DNA from: Fulvivirga lutimaris
GTDB lineage: Bacteria > Bacteroidota > Bacteroidia > Cytophagales > Cyclobacteriaceae
DNA: 48,610 nt
Assembly: GCF_009711525.1 (NCBI RefSeq)
Contig: NZ_SMLV01000424.1
Span: forward strand, 1 to 48,610
Reading direction: 5' to 3'
Below, one piece after another: positions 18,280 through 26,480 of this stretch (position 1 is its first letter; the number at the start of each line of letters is the position of its first letter). The position numbers were made by a program, and so were the translations under genes. Under the pieces are notes generated by a model. The model was not told where the DNA came from. It searched no databases and saw only the letters and a list, made by a program, of their open reading frames with translations.

Positions 18280-20178
18280 TTACAACTTAGCTCCTTCTTT
18301 TATTGCTTCCACCACTTCAGGGTTGAGTAGTGTTGAGATATCACCCATATTATCAGTGTCTTTAGAGGCTATCTTTCTCAATATTCTACGCATGATTTTA
18401 CCAGACCTTGTTTTTGGTAGCCCTGGTACTATCTGAATATGATCCGGACGGGCAATTGGCCCAATGATCTTGTTCACTGTTTCTTTTATTTCCGCTATAA
18501 GGTTTTCTTCAGATCGACCTTCCATATCGCAAATTACAAAAGCATAAATGCCTTGTCCTTTAATATCATGAGGGAAGCCTACCACGGCAGACTCAACCAC
18601 TTTAGGATGCTCGTTGATAGCATTTTCTACTTCGGCAGTTCCCATTCTGTGTCCGGAAACATTGATCACATCATCAACCCTTCCTAATATTCTATAGTAG
18701 CCATCCTCATCGCGTTTAACACCATCTCCGGTAAAGTACAGATTTTTGAAAGTAGAGAAATAAGTCTGTTTGCAGCGCTCATGGTCACCATAAGTGGTAC
18801 GGAGCATTGATGGCCATGGATATTTAATACACAGGTTTCCTTCCACACTATTGCCTTGAAGCTCTTTACCATCTCCATCAACAATTACCAGCTGAATACC
18901 AGGTAACGGAAGGGTAGCATAAGAAGGTTTGGTAGGTGTAATACCGGCAATTGGAGATATCATAATACCACCAGTTTCTGTCTGCCACCAGGTGTCAACC
19001 AATGGGCATTTTCCCTTACCAATATGCGAGTGATACCAGTGCCATGCCTCTTCGTTGATAGGCTCACCTACCGAACCAATAACTTTTAATGAATCTAATT
19101 TATATGGTGAAACTGGATCAGTACCAAATGCTTGTAAAGCTCTTATGGCTGTAGGCGCGGTATAGAACTGATTTACCTTATATTTATCTACAATTTTCCA
19201 GAAGCGGCCAGCATCAGGGAAAGTAGGTACACCTTCAAACATTACAGTGGTAGCTCCTGCCAGTAACGGTCCATAAACGATATAGGAGTGGCCTGTTATC
19301 CAACCTACATCTGCGGTACACCAGTAAACATCACCTTTGCTGTACTGAAAGACATTTTCAAAGGAGTAATTAGTATAGACCATGTATCCACCACAAGTAT
19401 GGACAACACCTTTAGGCTTGCCTGTTGAACCAGAAGTGTAAAGTATAAAAAGCATGTCTTCTGAATCCATCTCTTCTGCTTTACACACATCAGGCACTTC
19501 ATCTATGGCATCATGCCACCATATATCTCTGCCACCCTTCATAGACACATTTTCATGCGTTCTTTGATAGACAATCACTTTCTCAACGGTAGAGGTTTTT
19601 TCCAAAGCTTCATCCACCACAGGTTTTACCGGTATGGATTTGGCACCTCGGAAGTTGCCATCCGAGGTCAGTACCATTTTGGCCGAGCAGTCATTGATTC
19701 TGTCTGCCAAAGCACTTGATGAGAATCCTGCAAATACCACCGAGTGGATGGCCCCAATTCTGGCACAAGCCAACATGGCCACAGCAGCCTCAGGTATCAT
19801 CGGCATATAGATTATAACCCTATCACCTTTGCCAACACCCTGGGCTTTCATGGCATTTGCAAACTGATTTACTCTATGAAAAAGCTCCTTATAGGTAATA
19901 ATTTGATTTTGCTCCTTTGGGTCATTAGGCTCCCAAATAATAGCAGGTTTATCACCTAGTGTGTACATATTTCTTTCAAAAATGTTCTCAGTGATATTGA
20001 GTTTTGCATTAACAAACCATTTAACATTCGGACCTTTGAAATCCCACTCCACAACCTTGTCCCAGCGTTTTTGCCAGTGAAAGGAGTCTGCAATCTTCGC
20101 CCAAAACTCCTCAGGGTTGGTTACGCTTTTTCCGTATTCATGAAAGTATCCTGTAAGGGTTTGTATTTTATCGCTCAT
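18280..20178 (-). CDS. acs: Acetyl-CoA synthetase (acetate-CoA ligase, AMP-forming)
   Basis: Activates acetate to acetyl-CoA through an acetyl-AMP intermediate. The 632-residue length is typical of the family. The ANL-superfamily motifs are present: P-loop LYTSGSTGKPKGVVH, adenine motif DTWWQTETGG, YFTGDGVKRDEDGYYRILGR with the hinge Asp, and VSGHRMGTAEVE. The C-terminal PKTRSGKIMRR motif has the catalytic, reversibly acetylated Lys at about 594. The tryptophan-rich acetate pocket block (TADVGWITGHSYIVYGPL) supports acetyl rather than longer acyl specificity. It is a single-gene unit with its own terminator; 186 bases separate it from the divergent cytochrome gene. Confidence 0.96.
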   Translation of the reverse strand: MSDKIQTLTGYFHEYGKSVTNPEEFWAKIADSFHWQKRWDKVVEWDFKGPNVKWFVNAKLNITENIFERNMYTLGDKPAIIWEPNDPKEQNQIITYKELFHRVNQFANAMKAQGVGKGDRVIIYMPMIPEAAVAMLACARIGAIHSVVFAGFSSSALADRINDCSAKMVLTSDGNFRGAKSIPVKPVVDEALEKTSTVEKVIVYQRTHENVSMKGGRDIWWHDAIDEVPDVCKAEEMDSEDMLFILYTSGSTGKPKGVVHTCGGYMVYTNYSFENVFQYSKGDVYWCTADVGWITGHSYIVYGPLLAGATTVMFEGVPTFPDAGRFWKIVDKYKVNQFYTAPTAIRALQAFGTDPVSPYKLDSLKVIGSVGEPINEEAWHWYHSHIGKGKCPLVDTWWQTETGGIMISPIAGITPTKPSYATLPLPGIQLVIVDGDGKELQGNSVEGNLCIKYPWPSMLRTTYGDHERCKQTYFSTFKNLYFTGDGVKRDEDGYYRILGRVDDVINVSGHRMGTAEVENAINEHPKVVESAVVGFPHDIKGQGIYAFVICDMEGRSEENLIAEIKETVNKIIGPIARPDHIQIVPGLPKTRSGKIMRRILRKIASKDTDNMGDISTLLNPEVVEAIKEGAKL

Positions 20179-20262
20179 AGCTTATTTAAATAACTCTAAT
20201 TGACACATATAAATCGTTTGCGGTCTAATTTAAGCAATGAGCCATAAACAAAGTATTGGATG

Positions 20263-20282
20263 CGTCTATTTTTTGATAGACG
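20263..20282. other. Small inverted repeat between acs and the cytochrome gene
   Basis: CGTCTAT (20263-20269) and ATAGACG (20276-20282) form a 7-base-pair inverted repeat with a 6-base T-rich loop, in the 186-base divergent region. It could be an operator for either gene or a weak hairpin. No known regulator motif is recognised. Confidence 0.25.
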
Positions 20283-20364
20283 AACAATAAATTTCATAAG
20301 TACCTGACAATCAATAGATAGTTTTAAAAATTATTTCTATATTGTTTTTATTCAAAGTTTAACT

Positions 20365-21324
20365 ATGAAAAAAGTACTAAAAATTGCTGGTGCGATAGTA
20401 GCTGTCGTTATCATAATCATTTTAATAGGTGTAACGATAATAAGTGTAAGGGGAATACCCACCTATCCAGTAGAGCAGATTTCATTTGAGCTCAAGAGTA
20501 CCCCTGAATCCGTGGAGAGAGGCCGAAAACTAGCCTCAGTAATTTGCGCAAATTGTCATGCAAATCAGGAAACAGGAAAATTAACGGGGCAGCAAATGAT
20601 GGAGGCACCACCAGAGTTTGGAACAATTTATTCCGCCAATATTACACAGGATAAAACTTATGGTATTGGAGACTGGACACCAAGCGAAATTGCCTATTTG
20701 TTACGCACAGGAATAAAGAGAGATGGGCAATATGCTCCTCCCTACATGGCCAAACTTCCTAAAATGGCCGATGAAGATATTAATGCCATTATATCATTTC
20801 TCAAATCTGATGACAGAATGGTGGTCGCAGACCCAACACCTGACAAGCCTGTAGAGCCGTCATTCCTTACTAAGCTGCTTTGTAATATTGCCTTTAAACC
20901 GATGCCTTACCCAACAGCAACGATCAACATGCCTGATACTTCCAATACTGTGGAGTTGGGCAAATATTTGGCTATAAACTTAGAGTGTTTCTCCTGCCAT
21001 TCTGCTGATTTTAAAACCAATGATTTCATGGATCCAGAGAAAAGTCCTGGTTATTTTGGTGGAGGTAATAAACCTCTAAACAGAGCAGGTCAAGTAATGC
21101 TCACCCCTAATCTTACCCCTGATCAGGAGACGGGCATAGGCTTGTGGACAAAAGAGAAATTTGTGAAAGCAGTTCGTTCTGGTATTAAAGAAGGCGAGTC
21201 TGCACTAGCGTATCCAATGATGCCATATACTATGCTTACCGATGCTGAGGCTGGTGCTATTTACGACTACCTGCAAACTATTCCTCCCATTAAAAACAAA
21301 GTGGAGCGGGTGGTTTATGATTGA
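20365..21324 (+). CDS. Membrane-anchored dihaem cytochrome c
   Basis: A 319-residue protein with an N-terminal transmembrane anchor (about 6-28, uncleaved) and two class I cytochrome c domains. Haem-binding CANCH is at 61-65 and CFSCH at 208-212. Plausible axial Met residues are in APPYMAKLPKM and in AYPMMPYTML. The IYSANIT...GIGDWTPSEIAYLLRTGIKRDG and LTPNLTPDQETGIGLWTKEKFVKAVRSGIKEG repeats show that the two domains are duplicated. They resemble the cytochrome subunits of alcohol/aldehyde or gluconate-type dehydrogenases, but no dehydrogenase is adjacent. It faces the periplasm and likely passes electrons to the respiratory chain. It is a single gene with a terminator at 21349-21382. Confidence 0.9.
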   Translation: MKKVLKIAGAIVAVVIIIILIGVTIISVRGIPTYPVEQISFELKSTPESVERGRKLASVICANCHANQETGKLTGQQMMEAPPEFGTIYSANITQDKTYGIGDWTPSEIAYLLRTGIKRDGQYAPPYMAKLPKMADEDINAIISFLKSDDRMVVADPTPDKPVEPSFLTKLLCNIAFKPMPYPTATINMPDTSNTVELGKYLAINLECFSCHSADFKTNDFMDPEKSPGYFGGGNKPLNRAGQVMLTPNLTPDQETGIGLWTKEKFVKAVRSGIKEGESALAYPMMPYTMLTDAEAGAIYDYLQTIPPIKNKVERVVYD

Positions 21325-21348
21325 AAGTGTTAATTATTAATATTTTTT

Positions 21349-21382
21349 AAGGGCTATTGATTAATCAGTAGCCCTTTTTTTT
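21349..21382 (+). terminator. Rho-independent terminator after the cytochrome gene
   Basis: AAGGGCTATTGATT (21349-21362) pairs with AATCAGTAGCCCTT (21363-21376) with one T-G wobble, followed by a run of T. It lies about 25 bases after the cytochrome stop. Confidence 0.85.
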
Positions 21383-21488
21383 AACGTAAATACCCCGCTT
21401 ATTACCTGACAAAAACCGTTTGGCACTACATTCCTTTGGTTTGATCGTTATTTTGTCAAAATTCAACAGCTTAAAATCAATCAATAAT

Positions 21489-22385
21489 ATGGAACTAACA
21501 ATAACCAACCTTTCTAAAACCTATTCCAATGGAGTAAAGGCACTAAACGATGTCAACCTTACAATACCCAAGGGGATGTTTGGCTTGCTAGGCCCAAATG
21601 GAGCGGGTAAGTCAAGTCTAATGCGAACTATCGCTACGTTGCAAGAACCTGATTCTGGAACTATAACACTCGGTGATTTAGATGTACTTACCGAGAAAGA
21701 TGAGGTGCGAAAAGTTTTAGGCTATCTCCCACAGGAGTTTGGTGTATATCCAAAGATTGATGCCGAAACTTTATTGGATCATCTAGCCGTTTTGAAGGGT
21801 ATTGCCAATGCAAAGGAGCGTAAGGAGATTGTGAAAGCATTACTTCAAAAAACTAATCTTTATAAATTCAGGACAAAGAATCTAGGAGGCTTCTCTGGTG
21901 GAATGAAGCAACGGTTTGGTATTGCGCAGGCACTATTGGCAGATCCTAAATTGATAATTGTAGATGAGCCTACTGCCGGACTAGACCCTGCTGAAAGGAA
22001 TAGATTCCATAATTTATTAGCAGAAATCGGGGAGAATACTGTGGTTATCTTGTCTACTCATATTGTTGATGATGTAAAGGAGCTTTGCACTCAGATGGCT
22101 ATCATCAACCAAGGCAATGTGCTTCTTACAGGTCACCCAGAGCAGTCAATAGAAGCTATAAAAGGGAAAATTTGGCGTAAAAGAATAGAGAAAGGAGAGT
22201 TGGAGGATTATAAAAAGCAGTATACCGTTATTTCTGATAAAATGTTTGCGGGTAAGCCAGAAATAAGAGTATTCAGTGATGGTCAACCTGACCCTTCTTT
22301 TGACAATGTAGAATCTCATTTGGAGGATGTTTATTTTACGCAAATTAATGCAGCAGTAAAAGAGGAGGCAGCGGATGTGGTTTAA
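21489..22385 (+). CDS. ABC transporter ATP-binding protein (ABC-2 type)
   Basis: A 298-residue ATPase. From ATG 21489, Walker A is GPNGAGKSS (35-43), the Q-loop is in LGYLPQEFGVYP, the signature motif is GGFSGGMKQR, Walker B is LIIVDEPTAGLDP, and the switch His is in VILSTHIVDD. It resembles the ATPases of ABC-2/NatA-type exporters. An in-frame TTG further upstream lengthens the N-terminus without any family match. It overlaps the next gene, its permease fused to an aminopeptidase, by 11 bases, so the two are translationally coupled subunits of one transporter. The substrate is unknown. Confidence 0.93.
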   Translation: MELTITNLSKTYSNGVKALNDVNLTIPKGMFGLLGPNGAGKSSLMRTIATLQEPDSGTITLGDLDVLTEKDEVRKVLGYLPQEFGVYPKIDAETLLDHLAVLKGIANAKERKEIVKALLQKTNLYKFRTKNLGGFSGGMKQRFGIAQALLADPKLIIVDEPTAGLDPAERNRFHNLLAEIGENTVVILSTHIVDDVKELCTQMAIINQGNVLLTGHPEQSIEAIKGKIWRKRIEKGELEDYKKQYTVISDKMFAGKPEIRVFSDGQPDPSFDNVESHLEDVYFTQINAAVKEEAADVV

Positions 22386-25300
22386 GATATTAAAGTTTGA
22401 GTTAAAGTATAGGGCCAATCGACCGGCCACGTACATCTATTTTGGCATTCTGTTTCTGATGTCATTTTTGGCCATGTCTACAGATGTAGTGCGTATTGGC
22501 GGTGGAGCAGGACTTGTAAAGGAAAATGCACCAGTTACTATTGCTTCAATGATGGGTATCCTGTCAGCGGTTTTTGTTATGATTTCTTCTGCTATTATGG
22601 GAGTGGCGGTATTAAGAGATTTTGACCATAAAATGGAGTCGATCATTTTTACCAACCCGATTAAAAAGCTCGATTATTTGCTGGGTAGGTTTATAGGTTC
22701 ATTTATCATTTTACTTTTAGTATTTAGCGGTATAGTGCTGGGCTTTATGTTAGGTGAGATTATGCCCTGGAGAGATGCAGAAAAACTACTTCCTTTTAAT
22801 GCCTGGAACTATATTCAGCCATTTCTGACTTTTATCGTTCCTAACTTATTTTTTACTGGGGCATTATTTTTTGTAGCAGGGGCTTTAAGCCGAAAAATGG
22901 TGGTGGTTTACCTTCAATGGATAGCCTTGTTCATTGTGTATCAAGTCACCTTAATTATTACAAGTGAAATTGATAATCGTACGTTAGCGGCCATTTTAGA
23001 TCCTTTTGCTTTAAGTACGATGAACAATGTAACGCAATACTGGACTGTAGTAGAGCAAAATACCAATGTTATACCTCTTTCGGGGAAGGTGCTTATTAAT
23101 CGATTAATCTGGGTTAGCGTTGGTTTTATTACTTTGATTATTGGCTACTTCACCTTTAGCTTCAATGTGGTTAAATCAAGTTGGTTTAAGCCTAAGCAAA
23201 AGGTTCAGAAAACAGAGAAGTTTCCAGATGTTGATATTCCTAAAGTAAGTCAATCATTTACAATGAGTGTTACGCTTCAGCAACTATGGAAGAATTCATG
23301 GTTTTATTGTAAAGACATACTGAACAGTGTTGTTTTCAAAGCCATTACCTTTTTTGGAATTTTTATTTTAGTGCTCAATTCATTCTACATGGGTAGAGTT
23401 TTTGGCATGAATACTTACCCAACTACCTATCAGATTTTACAGCTGATAGGCGGCTTTAATTTATTCTTCCTTATCATATTGGTGTCTTTTTCTGGTGAGC
23501 TTATCTGGAAAGAACGTGATGTGAAGATTAATCTTATTTATGATGCCATGCCCGTTAAGGATTTTGTTAATCTGCTGGGCAAATTTTTCGGGATGATCAT
23601 GCTTTTCATTTTCATGCTCCTGGTACTTTTAGTTACAGGGGTGCTCATCCAGACTTTTAAGGGATATTACGATTATAATATTGCAGTCTATTTTAAGACC
23701 TTGTTTACAGAAACACTGTTTTTCTTAATACTTTACACACTGCTGTGCTTCTTCATTCAGGTGATTGTTAATAACAAGTTTCTTGGGTATGCCGTGATCA
23801 TATTATTTTTCATTGCCTCTGCGGTACTTTCAACTTTAGGAGTAGAACACAGCTTGTTTCAGTTTGCAGAAACTGACCTTGGGCCTTACTCTGACATGAA
23901 TGGCTACGGACACTATGTAACGAGCTTTAGTTGGTTAAATGTCTATTGGCTTGGACTAGCTATGATACTCTTTGTATTGGCTACTATGTTCTCAGTTAGA
24001 GGATCTGAAGCTCTTATGAAAATTAGATTTAAGGTGGGCAAGCTCAGGTTGACTAAGCCATTGGTAACATTTCTATTAATGGCAGTTATAGTCTTTATAT
24101 TCTCAGGGGGCTTTGTTTATTATAACACCAATGTGTTGAATACGTATCAAAATTCTGATGAAAATGAAGATGATCAGGCCGAATATGAGAAGACACTGAA
24201 GCAGTATGAATTTATCACACAGCCAAAGATTATTGACGTTAACCTAAAGGTTGATTTGTATCCGAAAAAGCGAGATTATAATGCCTCAGGGACTTATATA
24301 TTAAGAAATGATAGTGATGAGCCTATTGATAAAATCCATGTACAGCAAAACCCTAGTAGTCAGATTACATTAGACAGCTTGTATTTTTCTGTATCTGCTG
24401 GCATAGAGGAAGATTTTGAAAAATTCAAATACACTATTTATAAACTGGAAGAGCCACTCAACCCAGGCGAGCAACTTAAAATGCATTTTAAGACTCGTTT
24501 TGTAACCAAGGGCTTTGTAACAAGCAATCAAAATAATAGTGTAGTTTACAACGGTACCTTTTTTAACAGTCAGCAATTTCCAAGTTTGGGTTACAATGAG
24601 GGTTTTGAACTCTTTACAGATGATGACCGTAAAGATCATGACTTGAAACCAAAGGAGCGGTCAATGGAAAGAGATGACCCAAGAGGGTTAGCTAATGACT
24701 TTTTTGGTGATGATTCTGATGGCATCCAATTTGAAATAGTTATTAGTACTGATCCAGAGCAGATTGCAGTTGCTCCTGGGTATCTTCAAAAAGAGTGGGA
24801 AGAAAATGGCCGTAAATATTTCCATTATAAGATGGATCAGAAAATGGCCAATTTCTACAGTGTTATTTCTGCAGAGTATGAAGTTGTTCGTGATAAGATG
24901 ACCATCAATATGGATAGTACCTCCAAAGATGTTGCCCTGGAAATTTATTATAACAAAGGACATGAGTACAATCTGGAACGCATGATGAGATCAATGAAAA
25001 ACTCATTCACTTATTTCTCCAAAGAGTTTTCTCCCTATCAGTTTTCTCAAATGAGAATTTTGGAATTCCCGAGATATTCATCTTTCGCTCAATCATTTGC
25101 TAATACGGTGCCTTTCTCAGAAGGAATAGGCTTTGTGGTTGAGATCAAAGATGAGGATGATGTGGATATAGCCTACTACGTTACGTCCCATGAGCTGGCT
25201 CACCAGTGGTGGGGTCATCAGCTAATACCAGCTAATGTGCGCGGTGCAGCTATGCTTTCTGAGACACTTTCTCAGTATTCTGCACTGATGGTGATGAAGA

Positions 25301-25983
25301 ATGAATACTCTATGGAAAACATGCAGGAATTTTTGAAAGAGGAAATGAATCGCTACCTCTCAGGAAGAGCCAATGAGCAGAAAAAAGAAATGCCTGTGAC
25401 TTTGGTAGAATCTCAAAACTATATTCACTATGGCAAAGGTGCCGTTAACATGTTTGCCCTTCAGGATTATATTGGAGAAGACAGTGTTAATATGGCACTG
25501 AAGAGGTTTGTAAGAGACTGGAATATCTTTGTTGAGAAAGAGAGATATCCTACAACTATAGATTTAATGGGTTATTTGAGAGCAGTAACACCTGATAGCA
25601 TGCAATATCTGGTGACTGATTTGTTTGATAAAATCATCCTGTTCGAGAATAAGGTTGAAACTTCAACTTATGCATCAGTCGGGGATAATAAATGGGAAGT
25701 GGAGCTGGCCATTAATTCCAAAAAATTAGAGGCTGATAGCCTGGGTTCTGAGACGGCAGTACCTAATAATTACTGGATAGATATAGGTGTTTATGGAGAA
25801 GATGAAGATGGTAAAGACAAGCTTCTTTATTTGAAAAAGCATTTGATTGACGAGGAAGATATGACCTTCAAAATTGAGGTGGATGAAAAGCCAACTAAAG
25901 CTGGTATTGATCCAATCAATAAACTGATTGATAGAAATCCTGAGGATAATATTAAGAAGGTAACTGAAAAAGAATCATCCTGA
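22375..25983 (+). CDS. ABC-2 permease fused to an M1-family zinc aminopeptidase
   Basis: A 1202-residue two-part protein. Residues 1-590 hold about 12 transmembrane segments in two ABC-2 permease blocks (about 15-265 and 320-570). Residues about 610-1170 form an extracytoplasmic M1-like region. The zinc site is HELAH (939-943), with the third ligand Glu in LSETLSQYSA 20 residues on, and a catalytic-type Tyr in NYIHYGKGAV. This permease-peptidase fusion is known in Bacteroidota next to an ATPase gene, as here. The peptidase may process the exported substrate or act on incoming peptides; both are inference. The spacing between HEXXH and Glu is one residue longer than in classical M1 enzymes. 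Confidence 0.9.
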   Translation: MWFKILKFELKYRANRPATYIYFGILFLMSFLAMSTDVVRIGGGAGLVKENAPVTIASMMGILSAVFVMISSAIMGVAVLRDFDHKMESIIFTNPIKKLDYLLGRFIGSFIILLLVFSGIVLGFMLGEIMPWRDAEKLLPFNAWNYIQPFLTFIVPNLFFTGALFFVAGALSRKMVVVYLQWIALFIVYQVTLIITSEIDNRTLAAILDPFALSTMNNVTQYWTVVEQNTNVIPLSGKVLINRLIWVSVGFITLIIGYFTFSFNVVKSSWFKPKQKVQKTEKFPDVDIPKVSQSFTMSVTLQQLWKNSWFYCKDILNSVVFKAITFFGIFILVLNSFYMGRVFGMNTYPTTYQILQLIGGFNLFFLIILVSFSGELIWKERDVKINLIYDAMPVKDFVNLLGKFFGMIMLFIFMLLVLLVTGVLIQTFKGYYDYNIAVYFKTLFTETLFFLILYTLLCFFIQVIVNNKFLGYAVIILFFIASAVLSTLGVEHSLFQFAETDLGPYSDMNGYGHYVTSFSWLNVYWLGLAMILFVLATMFSVRGSEALMKIRFKVGKLRLTKPLVTFLLMAVIVFIFSGGFVYYNTNVLNTYQNSDENEDDQAEYEKTLKQYEFITQPKIIDVNLKVDLYPKKRDYNASGTYILRNDSDEPIDKIHVQQNPSSQITLDSLYFSVSAGIEEDFEKFKYTIYKLEEPLNPGEQLKMHFKTRFVTKGFVTSNQNNSVVYNGTFFNSQQFPSLGYNEGFELFTDDDRKDHDLKPKERSMERDDPRGLANDFFGDDSDGIQFEIVISTDPEQIAVAPGYLQKEWEENGRKYFHYKMDQKMANFYSVISAEYEVVRDKMTINMDSTSKDVALEIYYNKGHEYNLERMMRSMKNSFTYFSKEFSPYQFSQMRILEFPRYSSFAQSFANTVPFSEGIGFVVEIKDEDDVDIAYYVTSHELAHQWWGHQLIPANVRGAAMLSETLSQYSALMVMKNEYSMENMQEFLKEEMNRYLSGRANEQKKEMPVTLVESQNYIHYGKGAVNMFALQDYIGEDSVNMALKRFVRDWNIFVEKERYPTTIDLMGYLRAVTPDSMQYLVTDLFDKIILFENKVETSTYASVGDNKWEVELAINSKKLEADSLGSETAVPNNYWIDIGVYGEDEDGKDKLLYLKKHLIDEEDMTFKIEVDEKPTKAGIDPINKLIDRNPEDNIKKVTEKESS

Positions 25984-25993
25984 TATAAAAAAT

Positions 25994-26036
25994 AATGTCA
26001 TTCGGTTATCAGTATTGATTCCCGAATGACATTTTA
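25994..26036 (+). terminator. Hairpin terminator after the permease-peptidase gene
   Basis: AATGTCATTCGG (25994-26005) pairs perfectly with CCGAATGACATT (26022-26033) over a 16-base loop, followed by a short T tract. It starts 11 bases after the stop codon. The T run is short, so termination may be partial. Confidence 0.65.
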
Positions 26037-26295
26037 AAAGCCAACCTACATTCTTGCAGCTTTATTATGCTGAATTTCCGCAAATGGCACTGAGCCATAT
26101 ATGCGATTTAATATTTCTGAAACTTGTTGAAATCCCTGGTAAAGTAGAGCTCAGGGCAGATAGATTTTTTTGGTGTTGGCAAACTGTTTTCACAGTGATT
26201 TGCGGTTTAATATTTACATTACTTCCTAATAGCCAACTAGTTGTAAATGTAGTGAACTCATTTCTAATTAGCCAAATTTTATTCAAGCAAAATTA

Positions 26296-26325
26296 AAAAA
26301 GCGGGCCATAACCGAACCCGCCTTT
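26296..26325 (-). terminator. Probable terminator downstream of the GH3 gene
   Basis: Read on the minus strand, GCGGG (26321-26317) pairs with CCCGC (26305-26301) and is followed by a TTTTTTAATTTT tract. The stem is short and lies about 155 bases past the GH3 stop, so it may serve an extended 3' end. Confidence 0.5.
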
Positions 26326-26406
26326 TCGCTGTAAACCAAAACCAAATGGTAGTCTTAAAACCTCATCAAAAAAGGTTTATGTCTTGTTTGCCAAAATATA
26401 GTTTTC

Positions 26407-26432
26407 CGACTGTGCCCAAACAGGCACAATCG
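26407..26432. repeat. Inverted repeat of 10-base arms
   Basis: CGACTGTGCC (26407-26416) and GGCACAATCG (26423-26432) pair with one mismatch around a 6-base loop. No T tract follows on either strand, so it is not a typical terminator. It lies 49 bases past the GH3 stop codon and could be a 3'-end stabilising stem. Confidence 0.35.
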
Positions 26433-26480
26433 AAACAACTATAAGATAGATAGTTAAGTGTAATCTTTGCACCAGCCATA

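Larger units (their letters stand above)
26037..26480. other. Intergenic region of about 440 bases
   Basis: Apart from the two hairpins listed separately, nothing convincing is seen. Overlapping short open frames on both strands (about 70-80 codons, 26054-26296) have no recognisable content and look like shadows of each other. The region lies between a rightward and a leftward gene end, so only terminators are expected, which makes its length slightly odd. Confidence 0.4.

Noticed and set aside
26054-26296. Open frames of 70-80 codons on both strands between the permease-peptidase and GH3 genes
   Set aside because: They mirror one another over the same bases, have no family features or plausible start signals.
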